DNA of 64,000 bases from positions 1,769,501-1,833,500 of the forward strand of contig NZ_CP076723.1 of NCBI RefSeq assembly GCF_018986915.1, given 5' to 3'. A model generated the notes under the pieces. The model was given only the letters and a program-made list of their open reading frames with translations. It searched no databases and was not told the origin of the DNA. A program made the position numbers and the translations under genes. The DNA is from Geomonas oryzisoli (GTDB lineage: Bacteria; Desulfobacterota; Desulfuromonadia; Geobacterales; Geobacteraceae). This document shows positions 32,199 through 40,136 of the stretch, piece by piece; positions within the stretch are counted from its first letter, which is position 1; every line of letters starts with the position of its first letter.

Positions 32199-34091
32199 AT
32201 GCGCTATTTTAATAAGGTGGCTCTGATACTATTGCCGGTGTTGATGCTGGCCCTGGCGGGATGCGGCTCGAGTTCCAGCGGCAAAACCGACCCGTTTAAC
32301 CCTGGCGGGACTGTCGGCGGCACTACGTCCGGTACCCCCCCCTACAGTCTCACCCTCACCCCCGCCAAATCAGCGGCGTTCGCCAACGAACAGCTGATCG
32401 TCACGGCGGTGTTGAAGGATGCCTCCAACACCCCGATCGCCAACCAGACTGTGAACTTCTCGATCACGGCGGGACCGGCCACAGCGGTGTCGACCTCCGC
32501 CAGGACCGACTCCAACGGTGTCGCCCTGGCCTTTGTCAGGACCGGCGCCACCGCCGTCACCACCAACGTCATCGTCCAGGGAGCCTCGACGGTGAACAGC
32601 AAGAGCGTGGTCGGCTACGGAAACTTCCAGGTCTCTCCAGCTGACGCGAATCTCAACAGCACCAGGCTGTCCCTCAGCATGACCTCCCTGGCGGTCAGCC
32701 CCAACCAGGAACAGGTTATCATCGCCACGGCCAAAGACGGCTCCAACAACCCCCTAGCGAATCTCGCGGTCACTTTTAGGGTGGCCGCAGGACCGGCATC
32801 CATGGTGATAACGAACTCTTTCACCGATGCCAACGGCCAGGCCACCACCATAGTCAAGGCCGGCAATCCAGCCGCCGTCTCCAACGTCATCATCGAGGCG
32901 ACCGCCACGGTGGGCGGTAACGCCGTCGTGGCCAATATCCCCTTCCAGGTGGTGCCAACCACCATCTCAACCGTCAACTACACTATGACAATGGCTGCCA
33001 GCAAGCTGGTTGTGGATAACAACGAGGAGTTTTTCGTTGCGGTGACGCTAAAGGATTCCGGCGCAAACCCTGTGGTAGGCCAGACCGTCAACTTCAGTAT
33101 CGCCTCGGGGGAAGCAGCGGTCATCACCCCCACAGCGGTCACCGACTCGCTCGGCAAGGGGATAGCCCGTATCCGTGCCCTAAACCCCGCTTCGACGTCT
33201 GCCGTCATCCTGCAGGCCTTGGCCACCATCGACGGCACCGTGGTTACGGCCCTTGCACCCGTGCAGATCACGACCCAACCCCTCTCGGCTTCAATCATCA
33301 AGATGACGCTTGCAAGCGATAAACAAACCGTAGGCATCAACAGCGACGTCATCCTGACGGCAACCGTAACCGATCTGCAGTCTCCACCGAAGCCGGTGCA
33401 GGACAACCCGGTCACTTTCAGCGTCGTTGGTGGTTCGGCCAACGTCCTCGATCCATCAGGCAATATCCAGGAACCCTTCACGGTTAATACTGATTCCATG
33501 GGCAATGCCGTGTGCCGCCTCAGGTCGGCTGCGACTCCCACTAGCTCGAGCATAATCGTGAAGTCAACCACCACGGTTAACGATAAGGAGGTCACTGCTT
33601 ACCACACCATCGATATCGTCCGCCAGAACAGCTATGTTATAAACTTCCTCACCTCGGGCTCCGCAAGTGATCCAAGTGGCAACCTCAACCGTCTTTCCGG
33701 GACAGTTGCATTTGATTTCGTAGGTACTGTGACCTTTAAACAGCTGGTGCCTTTCCAGGTGCTCGACAACAACGGCATCCCTCTGCCCAACGTCGCAGTC
33801 GCCCTGGAGATCTCTAACACTGGCAGGAACCTCGATACCAGGATTGAATTGGTGCCGCCCCTGCCCGGAGTACCAGTTGTTTATCCCTTTGATGATCCGC
33901 TGAAAATTACGGTAAGGACCGATGATCACGGCATGGGGATATTCACCTGCAATGTCAGCTTGGCAGCGCCGGGAGCCGGGATGACCAATACCGAATCGGT
34001 GATATACCAGGCAACGGCCACCTCGGGGGGCGTCTCCATGCTCTCGTATGGTGGTTTCATCGCCACCGTCACGCAGGACAAGGCACCCTAG
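32199..34091 (+). CDS. Surface lipoprotein with tandem Ig-like (Big_1) domains
   Basis: The 630-residue protein has a lipoprotein signal with lipobox LALAGC (Cys21), a Ser/Gly/Pro linker, and four similar repeats of about 105 residues starting near 50, 155, 262 and 375. Each has the pattern L-T-A-x-V/L-K-D...P-x-x-x-x-V-x-F-x-x-x-x-G...A-x-T-D-x-x-G-x-A, as in bacterial Ig-like group 1 domains of invasins and intimins. A distinct C-terminal domain follows. It is expected on the outer membrane and may act as an adhesin tied to the Flp pilus. It lies in the tad operon with an AGGAGGGG RBS. Confidence 0.8.
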   Translation: MRYFNKVALILLPVLMLALAGCGSSSSGKTDPFNPGGTVGGTTSGTPPYSLTLTPAKSAAFANEQLIVTAVLKDASNTPIANQTVNFSITAGPATAVSTSARTDSNGVALAFVRTGATAVTTNVIVQGASTVNSKSVVGYGNFQVSPADANLNSTRLSLSMTSLAVSPNQEQVIIATAKDGSNNPLANLAVTFRVAAGPASMVITNSFTDANGQATTIVKAGNPAAVSNVIIEATATVGGNAVVANIPFQVVPTTISTVNYTMTMAASKLVVDNNEEFFVAVTLKDSGANPVVGQTVNFSIASGEAAVITPTAVTDSLGKGIARIRALNPASTSAVILQALATIDGTVVTALAPVQITTQPLSASIIKMTLASDKQTVGINSDVILTATVTDLQSPPKPVQDNPVTFSVVGGSANVLDPSGNIQEPFTVNTDSMGNAVCRLRSAATPTSSSIIVKSTTTVNDKEVTAYHTIDIVRQNSYVINFLTSGSASDPSGNLNRLSGTVAFDFVGTVTFKQLVPFQVLDNNGIPLPNVAVALEISNTGRNLDTRIELVPPLPGVPVVYPFDDPLKITVRTDDHGMGIFTCNVSLAAPGAGMTNTESVIYQATATSGGVSMLSYGGFIATVTQDKAP

Positions 34092-34167
34092 CTGAAGGCT
34101 ACTCGTCCCGTTTAGGAACAGCCGCCTCAATGGCTGCTCCTTGCCCACGATCAAAGTATGAGGAGGC

Positions 34168-34776
34168 ATGATGCGCAGAGTTATCTTCCTGATGATTTTT
34201 ATTTCAACGGTAACAGCAGGGCCCGCCATGGCGGCTGACATCGACGGCAGGCTCGGCCTGACCGGCAAGGTCGGCTTTCTGATGCCGGTCCAGGATGACT
34301 TCATCACCGGGGTCGATGATACCAACACTGGCCTTGCTGCTGGTGGAGGCCTCATCTACGGTGTTGGCAAGAATGTCGTCGCCGAACTCGACATCACGCA
34401 CGTCCCAACCCTCAGGGTGGAAGCGGCAGGTGCGAAGGTTGGGGAGGCGACCTTGACCGATATTTCACTTGGGCTTCAGTACCGCTTTACTCCGGAAAAG
34501 CTCCTTGTCCCTTACTTGGGAGCCGGTGTCGATCTCATCAAGGGGAAATTCACCAACCTAGCCGACCGCAGGTACGGCCTTGAGTGGACCACCGGCGGGC
34601 ACGTCAGCGCCGGTGTCGATTACTTCGTAACCAGGGGCATCGCTCTGACTGCCGAGCTGAAAGGGATCTTCGCCCCCGCTGGCAACATCAAGACCACGCC
34701 GCAGGAGTACAACCCCAACAGCTTCGTCGGCACGGTCGGCATCCGGTTGTTCCTGCCGGAAAAGATGTTCGACTAG
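34168..34776 (+). CDS. Outer-membrane beta-barrel protein
   Basis: This 202-residue exported protein has a signal peptide (residues 1-22, ending AMA) and alternating strands, with G-x-Q-Y-R-F and V-G-I-R-L-F-L-P at the end, as in small eight-stranded OmpA/OmpW-like barrels. The sequence YLGAGVDLIKGKF is typical of such strands. Its function is unknown; in this position it could help anchor or export the pilus. AGGAGG precedes the ATG. The next gene begins directly after its stop codon. Confidence 0.72.
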   Translation: MMRRVIFLMIFISTVTAGPAMAADIDGRLGLTGKVGFLMPVQDDFITGVDDTNTGLAAGGGLIYGVGKNVVAELDITHVPTLRVEAAGAKVGEATLTDISLGLQYRFTPEKLLVPYLGAGVDLIKGKFTNLADRRYGLEWTTGGHVSAGVDYFVTRGIALTAELKGIFAPAGNIKTTPQEYNPNSFVGTVGIRLFLPEKMFD

Positions 34777-35118
34777 ATGAGGGCCATTGACCACACCTCG
34801 GGCCGCGTACTGGCAGGAACCGTCTCCGTCGCGGAGAGTTTCCTGGCTAGGCTCAAGGGTCTGCTCGGTAGGGATCGACTTCCGCCGGGGCAGGCGCTGT
34901 GGATCAAGCCTTGCAACAGCGTACACACCTTCGGCATGAAGTTTCCCATCGACGTGGCGTTTCTGGACCGGGAACAGCGGGTGGTGGCACTTGTCACCAC
35001 CCTCGCCCCGAACCGGATTTCCGGCTACCACCCCACGGCGTCCAGCGTGCTAGAACTGCCGGCCGGTACGCTGGACCTAACGGCAACCGTCGTCGGTAAC
35101 AAGATAGAGATTGCTTGA
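34777..35118 (+). CDS. DUF192 family protein
   Basis: The 113-residue protein shows the DUF192 signature: ARLKGLLGRDRLPPGQALWIKPCNSVHTFGMKFPIDVAFLD, with VLELPAGT at the end. Members are small beta proteins of unknown function that often occur near Tad pilus genes. It has no signal peptide. Its ATG abuts the preceding TAG without a gap and no clear separate RBS is visible, so translation is probably coupled. It is the last gene before a terminator. Confidence 0.85.
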   Translation: MRAIDHTSGRVLAGTVSVAESFLARLKGLLGRDRLPPGQALWIKPCNSVHTFGMKFPIDVAFLDREQRVVALVTTLAPNRISGYHPTASSVLELPAGTLDLTATVVGNKIEIA

Positions 35119-35123
35119 ATGCT

Positions 35124-35150
35124 CCCTCCCGTGACGGAGGGTACCTTTTT
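35124..35150 (+). terminator. Terminator at the end of the tad operon
   Basis: CCCTCC (35124-35129) pairs with GGAGGG (35136-35141) and is followed by TACCTTTTTG. It lies six bases after the DUF192 stop codon. Confidence 0.6.
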
Positions 35151-35204
35151 GCCGCTTCGTGCAAGGGGAGGGGGGGGGCGGCGCGTTTACCGGGATGATT
35201 TTTT

Positions 35205-36809
35205 ATGAACTGTTCCAGCAGTATTCCTCGCGGCAAGAACTGTCGCTCTCTGTTGTTGTTTCTGCTCTTCCTGGTTGGTATCTGTGCGGCCGCGGTTTAT
35301 ATCGGCGCCGTTCCCACCCGTAAGTTCGGACACGACATATTCTTCCTGCTCGACAACGGGTGGCGGGTGGTCACGGGGCAGCGTCCGCACCTCGACTACA
35401 CCAGCCCATGGGGCCCGCTCTCCTTCTTGGTTGTCGCATCAGGTCTTGCGGCCTCGCATTACTCCGTCGACGCCATCGGCTATGGTAACGCGATGTTCGC
35501 ATTCGCCGCAGGCATCTGGGCCTACCGTCTTTGCCGCGACACGGTGCCGCCCGGCCCGCGGTTCCTGGTTTGCCTTTACCTGGCGCTACTGGTGGTTTCC
35601 CCGTATTCCCTGGGCTGGGGGGCACTCAACTCGAGCCACGCCATGTTTTACAACCGCTACGGTTACGCGCTGCTCGGCGTGCTGATGATCGAGTCTTTCC
35701 CACAGGGGGGCGACGTGCCGTACGAGGACCGGCTAGTTGGGGGAGTTTCCACCGGTGCAGTCACCGCTCTGTGTCTGTTCCTGAAGGCTAATTACTTCGC
35801 CGCAGCGGTTCTTCTCATCGGAGCTTCTTTCTTGTGGAGGCGTTTCGACAAGAGGCGCGTGACCGGCATCGGCGTCGGATTCTGTCTGGTGAGCCTCGCC
35901 TTTTTGGCGTATCTCCAGTTCGATATCGGCGCAATTTTGCGGGACCTCGGTATCGCAGCCGGCGCACGGTCCAAAAGCTTCAGCTACACAGAGGTGTTAC
36001 AGAAGTTCACGCTCAACGCGCTCTCCCTTTTGTTCGTGCTCCTGTTGACCATTCTGAGTGCCCGTGCGAAGGGCGAGGGGAAGGGGGCTCGCCGCCTGGC
36101 CGGCGTTCTCCTGGGCTGTATCATCTTCGCGATCGACATGCTGCTTTTGTGCAGCAACCAGCAGTACTCGGAACTGCCGCTTACCGCGATATATGCCCTG
36201 TGGGTGACCGTCGACCTCAGCGCCTGGAGCCGGAATAACCCTGGTAAGTCAAGGCCGGTCTCTGTCGGTGTTAAGGGTACCGTCCTTGTCGGAACGGCTT
36301 TCATCCTCGTTTCCTTCTGCAGCCAGGCAACCGGACTTGCTTATGGCGTCATGCAGAAGGCGCACCCCTCTGGCCTTGCCTCTGTAACGCGGTTCACGGA
36401 GCCGCGCCTGAAGGGAATGCTGCTATACGACAACGAGGCCGAGCCGGACAGCAACGGCAGGCTGTACGTCGAATCGGTCAACGACGGCATCCTTTTGCTG
36501 CGGCAGAGTTCCGCTCCATCGGAAAAGGTCCTGACCATGGACATGATGAATCCTTTTCCCTACGCCTTGGGGCGGCCCGCTCCCAAGGGAGGCATGGCCG
36601 CCGTCGCTTATAACTACACTTTCAGCGACAGCCACCGTCCCTCCGAGGCGAGGTTTTTTGGCGATACCGACATCGTCATGGTGCCGAAACGGCCCACGGA
36701 GCCGGGGCGGATGCACGATGGGCTGATGAGGATCTACATGCCGGCGCTGCAGTCCCGTTTCCGACTCGCGGCCGAGTCCAATCAGTGGTACCTCTACAGG
36801 CGAAAATGA
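35205..36809 (+). CDS. Polytopic membrane protein, GT-C-like
   Basis: The 534-residue protein has about ten hydrophobic segments. After the first one, FGHDIFFLLDNGWRVVTGQRPHLDYTSPWGPL forms an outer loop with acidic residues followed by helices, a layout common in GT-C/PMT-like glycosyltransferases. A 140-residue outer domain (LYDNEAEPDSNGRLYVESVNDG...) ends the protein. I do not recognise the exact family. The stop overlaps the next gene as ATGA. A GT2 enzyme and a methyltransferase follow, so a role in surface or pilus glycan synthesis is inferred. Confidence 0.6.
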   Translation: MNCSSSIPRGKNCRSLLLFLLFLVGICAAAVYIGAVPTRKFGHDIFFLLDNGWRVVTGQRPHLDYTSPWGPLSFLVVASGLAASHYSVDAIGYGNAMFAFAAGIWAYRLCRDTVPPGPRFLVCLYLALLVVSPYSLGWGALNSSHAMFYNRYGYALLGVLMIESFPQGGDVPYEDRLVGGVSTGAVTALCLFLKANYFAAAVLLIGASFLWRRFDKRRVTGIGVGFCLVSLAFLAYLQFDIGAILRDLGIAAGARSKSFSYTEVLQKFTLNALSLLFVLLLTILSARAKGEGKGARRLAGVLLGCIIFAIDMLLLCSNQQYSELPLTAIYALWVTVDLSAWSRNNPGKSRPVSVGVKGTVLVGTAFILVSFCSQATGLAYGVMQKAHPSGLASVTRFTEPRLKGMLLYDNEAEPDSNGRLYVESVNDGILLLRQSSAPSEKVLTMDMMNPFPYALGRPAPKGGMAAVAYNYTFSDSHRPSEARFFGDTDIVMVPKRPTEPGRMHDGLMRIYMPALQSRFRLAAESNQWYLYRRK

Positions 36810-37819
36810 CAGAGATCAGCTCCTCCGCAACTGTCTCCCCTGGGCTCGCCTCGTTCCCCGCCTTCCTCTACGGCCTCCTTATCGCTGGCCTTGGACTTGG
36901 CGTCTACCTGACCGGGGTGCTGCTCGGAGTCTTCAGGCTGCTATTGCAGGTGGACGGCCAGTGGCTCTGGGTGGTGGACAGGATCGTCTGGTACAGCGGC
37001 ATCCCGGTCGTCGCAGGGCTGATCCTCATCCTGTGCGACCTCTTCGTCCTGCTCCCTTACAAGCGTGGCAGCCGGGTCGTGCGCTGGGCTCCCTCCAAGG
37101 AGCTGAGCCTCACGGTGGTGCTGACCGCATTCAATGACGAGTTGAGCATAGGGCACGCGGTTGAGGACTTCGCAGCGCATCCGCTGGTTCGGCGTGTCGT
37201 GGTGGTGGACAACAACAGCACTGATCGCACCTCGGAGGTGGCCCGAAAGGCAGGTGCCTTCGTGGTGCATGAACCGGTGCCGGGATACGGCAGTTGCGTC
37301 TATCGCGCCCTGCGCGAGGGGCTGCGCTACACCGATACCGATCTCACCCTCTTGTGCGAAGGGGACATGACGTTCAGGGCCTACGACATCGAGAAGTTCC
37401 TGGCCTACCTGCCACACGCGGACCTGGTTAACGGCACGCGCATTAGCGAACAGTTGCGGGAGCAGCGCACCCAGTTGAGCACCTTCATGTACTACGGCAA
37501 CTTTTTCGCAGGCAAACTGCTCGAGGTAAAGCACCTGGGCAAGGGGACCTTCACCGACGTCGGCACGACCTACAAACTCTGCCGCAACCGCCCGCTGGAG
37601 CGACTTTTGCCGTACCTGAACCCGGCCATAAACCTGGAATTCAACGCCCATCTCCTGGATACGGCACTGGCCCGCGGGATGGCGGTGGTGGAGTGCCCCA
37701 TCACCTTCCACAACCGGGTCGGCTTCAGCAAAGGGGGCAACTCCAGCAATTGGAAGGCGCTCAAGGTGGGGACGCGCATGATTCTGGGCATCGTCTTCGG
37801 ATGGAGAAAACGGCCGTGA
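36806..37819 (+). CDS. Membrane-anchored GT2 glycosyltransferase
   Basis: A 337-residue protein with two N-terminal hydrophobic segments (residues 17-45 and 60-88) followed by a GT2 domain: TVVLTAFNDELSIGHAVEDF, VVVDNNSTDRT and LCEGDMTFRAYDIEKFL, where the metal-binding motif reads E-G-D. The short HNRVGFSKGGN near the end resembles the acceptor region of polyprenyl-phosphate-linked enzymes. The start ATG at 36806 overlaps the preceding stop. It ends in a GTGA overlap with the methyltransferase gene. Confidence 0.82.
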   Translation: MTEISSSATVSPGLASFPAFLYGLLIAGLGLGVYLTGVLLGVFRLLLQVDGQWLWVVDRIVWYSGIPVVAGLILILCDLFVLLPYKRGSRVVRWAPSKELSLTVVLTAFNDELSIGHAVEDFAAHPLVRRVVVVDNNSTDRTSEVARKAGAFVVHEPVPGYGSCVYRALREGLRYTDTDLTLLCEGDMTFRAYDIEKFLAYLPHADLVNGTRISEQLREQRTQLSTFMYYGNFFAGKLLEVKHLGKGTFTDVGTTYKLCRNRPLERLLPYLNPAINLEFNAHLLDTALARGMAVVECPITFHNRVGFSKGGNSSNWKALKVGTRMILGIVFGWRKRP

Positions 37820-38454
37820 GTATGAAGAGTTACCACGAGATACGTCTTCCCTACGATGAGCGCAGGGACCTGCTCTGGAAGACGCTGTGCGAGTCCTATT
37901 TCCAGGCCCTGATCCCGGAGGGCGCCTGCGTGCTGGAGTTGGGGGCTGGATACTGTCATTTCATCAACCATATCCGCTGCGCCCGCCGCATCGCCCTCGA
38001 TCTCTGGGAAGGGATGCCGCAACACGCGGCCCAAGGGGTGGAAACGGTCATCGGCTCCGTCATCGACTTGAGCGGCATTGCGGAGCGATCGGTGGATTTC
38101 GTCTTCGCCAGCAACCTCTTCGAGCACCTGTCCCAGGAGGAGTTCGCGCAGACCTTGGCTCAACTGCGCAACAAGCTCACCCCGGGAGGAACCCTGAACC
38201 TGTTGCAGCCCAACTACCGGTTCGCCTACCGGGAATACTTCGATGATTTCAGCCACCGGACCGTGTACACCGATGGCAGCCTCAGCGACTTCCTCTCCTG
38301 TCACGGCTTTAGGGTCATCTACTGCGCGCCGCGTTTTCTCCCCCTGACCATCAAATCGGCCCTGCCCGTGTCGCCGCTGCTGATTCGTCTCTATCTGAGG
38401 CTTCCGTTCAAGCCCCTGGGGAAACAGATGCTAATCCGCGCGGTAGCGGCGTAG
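37816..38454 (+). CDS. Class I SAM-dependent methyltransferase
   Basis: The 212-residue protein has motif I VLELGAGYCHFINHI near residue 38, an acidic end of strand 2 (IALDLWEG), and FVFASNLFEHLSQEEFAQTLAQLRNKLTPGGTLNLLQPN, which corresponds to motifs II and III of Methyltransf_11/23 families. The start is chosen as GTG at 37816 because it overlaps the GT2 stop; ATGs at 37801 and 37822 are alternatives. The substrate is probably a glycan or its lipid carrier, by context. Confidence 0.85.
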   Translation: MSMKSYHEIRLPYDERRDLLWKTLCESYFQALIPEGACVLELGAGYCHFINHIRCARRIALDLWEGMPQHAAQGVETVIGSVIDLSGIAERSVDFVFASNLFEHLSQEEFAQTLAQLRNKLTPGGTLNLLQPNYRFAYREYFDDFSHRTVYTDGSLSDFLSCHGFRVIYCAPRFLPLTIKSALPVSPLLIRLYLRLPFKPLGKQMLIRAVAA

Positions 38455-38496
38455 CGCGGCGAAGCCTGTAATGATTACTGGTGAAGGTGGTATCCA

Positions 38497-40074
38497 TTGA
38501 GCAACTACGACCGCAAAAAGACTTTCCTCCTTCCTTCCATTGGCGACGTCCTGTTCATAACCATTTTTTTGATTATTGCGCTGTACTCCGGGAAATCGCT
38601 CCTCAACGACGGCGATACCGGCTACCACATCCGCGCCGGCGAATACATGCTGCGCACGCACAGCATCCCGCACCATGACATGTTTTCCTTCCTGTCACCG
38701 CCGCTTCCCTGGACCGCCCACGAATGGCTCTCCGAGGTGATCATGGCGCTGGTGCACCAGGCGTACGGGCTTACCGGCGTGGTCATCTTCTTCGCCTTTT
38801 TCCTGGCGCTCTCCTGCTTCCTGCTTTTCAAGATGATGCAAAAAGAAGACTGCGACATCCTCGTCGCGCTGTTCGTGGTCATCCTGGTCGGGGGCGCAGC
38901 GCAGCTGCATTGGCTGGCCCGGCCGCATGTCTTCTCGCTGGTCATCATGGTGGCCTGGTACTACATCCTGGACCTATACCAATACCGCGGAAGGAACCAC
39001 CTGTTCCTGCTGCCGTTGATCATGATCCCGTGGGCAAACCTGCACGGCGGCTTCATGGGCGGGTTCATTCTTTTGGGTGCGTATTTCCTCGGCAACCTGC
39101 TGGATTCCTTCTTCAGTCACGGTGAGGGGAGGACGGAGGGCCTGCGGAGGCTGCGCGGTCTGGGCCTTGCCATACTCGCCTGCCTCGCGGCGAGCGTCGT
39201 GAATCCCTACGGCCTCCATATCCTGCTGTTCCCATTCCAGCTCACCTCGTCCAAGGATCTCATGGACGGTGTTTCCGAGTTCCTTTCGCCCAATTTTCAC
39301 GAATACTACATCAAGTACTTTGAGCTGCTGCTCTTTGTGTTGCTCGCCACCGTGGGGTTGTCCAGGTTCAAGCTGAACCTCGTCGAGATGATTCTGGTCC
39401 TGCTTTTTACCCACATGTCACTCTTCTCGGCCCGGTACATCCCGCTGTTCGCCATCATCGTCGCTCCTATCATCGCCAAGAGGCTGAACCAGGTGCTCAG
39501 AGAGTCCGATTCCGGCTTCGCCCGCTTCCTGAAACAGCGGTCGTGTAACATCGCCGCCATCGATGCGTGCACCACGGGATACTTTTGGCCGCTGGCGGCG
39601 ATCGGGGCGGTGGTGGTCATGGTGTACTCCGGGCGGATCAATTTCCAGTTCAATCCCAAAATCAAACCCATGGCCGCCATCGAATTCCTGAAAAGGGAGC
39701 AGATACCGGGCAACATGTTCAACAACGACGAATTCGGCGACTGCCTGATCTATGCGGCGGCGCCGAAATACAAGGTGTTTATCGACGGCAGGCTCGACAT
39801 GTACGGTGCCGATCGGTTGAAGGAATACTTCAACGTCACCGCTTTCAAACCAGGGTGGGAAATGATCCTGGAAAAATACCGGATATCGTGGATCATCTTT
39901 CCTGCGGATGCCACGCTTTCGCGCCATTTACTGATTCACCCCGAATGGAAACTGATATATGCCGACAAGGTGACCAACATCTTCGTAAAGAACGTGCCTC
40001 AATACCGGTATCTCATGGAGAAGTATCCCAACGTGCGGCCTGCGGTCCTGGACGACAAGAAAGATGAGGCCTGA
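38497..40074 (+). CDS. Polytopic membrane protein of unknown function
   Basis: The 525-residue protein has around ten hydrophobic segments. The first loop contains NDGDTGYHIRAGEYMLRTHSIPHHDMFSF, and WTAHEWLSEV follows, a combination I have seen in bacterial membrane proteins near glycosyltransferase genes and that resembles GT-C loop 1. A soluble C-terminal part with FNNDEFGDCLIYAA and FIDGRLDMYG ends the protein. It begins with TTG at 38497 after GAAGGTGG. The family is not named here because I cannot confirm it. Confidence 0.65.
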   Translation: MSNYDRKKTFLLPSIGDVLFITIFLIIALYSGKSLLNDGDTGYHIRAGEYMLRTHSIPHHDMFSFLSPPLPWTAHEWLSEVIMALVHQAYGLTGVVIFFAFFLALSCFLLFKMMQKEDCDILVALFVVILVGGAAQLHWLARPHVFSLVIMVAWYYILDLYQYRGRNHLFLLPLIMIPWANLHGGFMGGFILLGAYFLGNLLDSFFSHGEGRTEGLRRLRGLGLAILACLAASVVNPYGLHILLFPFQLTSSKDLMDGVSEFLSPNFHEYYIKYFELLLFVLLATVGLSRFKLNLVEMILVLLFTHMSLFSARYIPLFAIIVAPIIAKRLNQVLRESDSGFARFLKQRSCNIAAIDACTTGYFWPLAAIGAVVVMVYSGRINFQFNPKIKPMAAIEFLKREQIPGNMFNNDEFGDCLIYAAAPKYKVFIDGRLDMYGADRLKEYFNVTAFKPGWEMILEKYRISWIIFPADATLSRHLLIHPEWKLIYADKVTNIFVKNVPQYRYLMEKYPNVRPAVLDDKKDEA

Positions 40075-40136
40075 CCGGTAGGTGCTCCTGCCGGTAGATG
40101 CGGCACGGACCCGAAACTAGTGGAGTCGACGGATTT

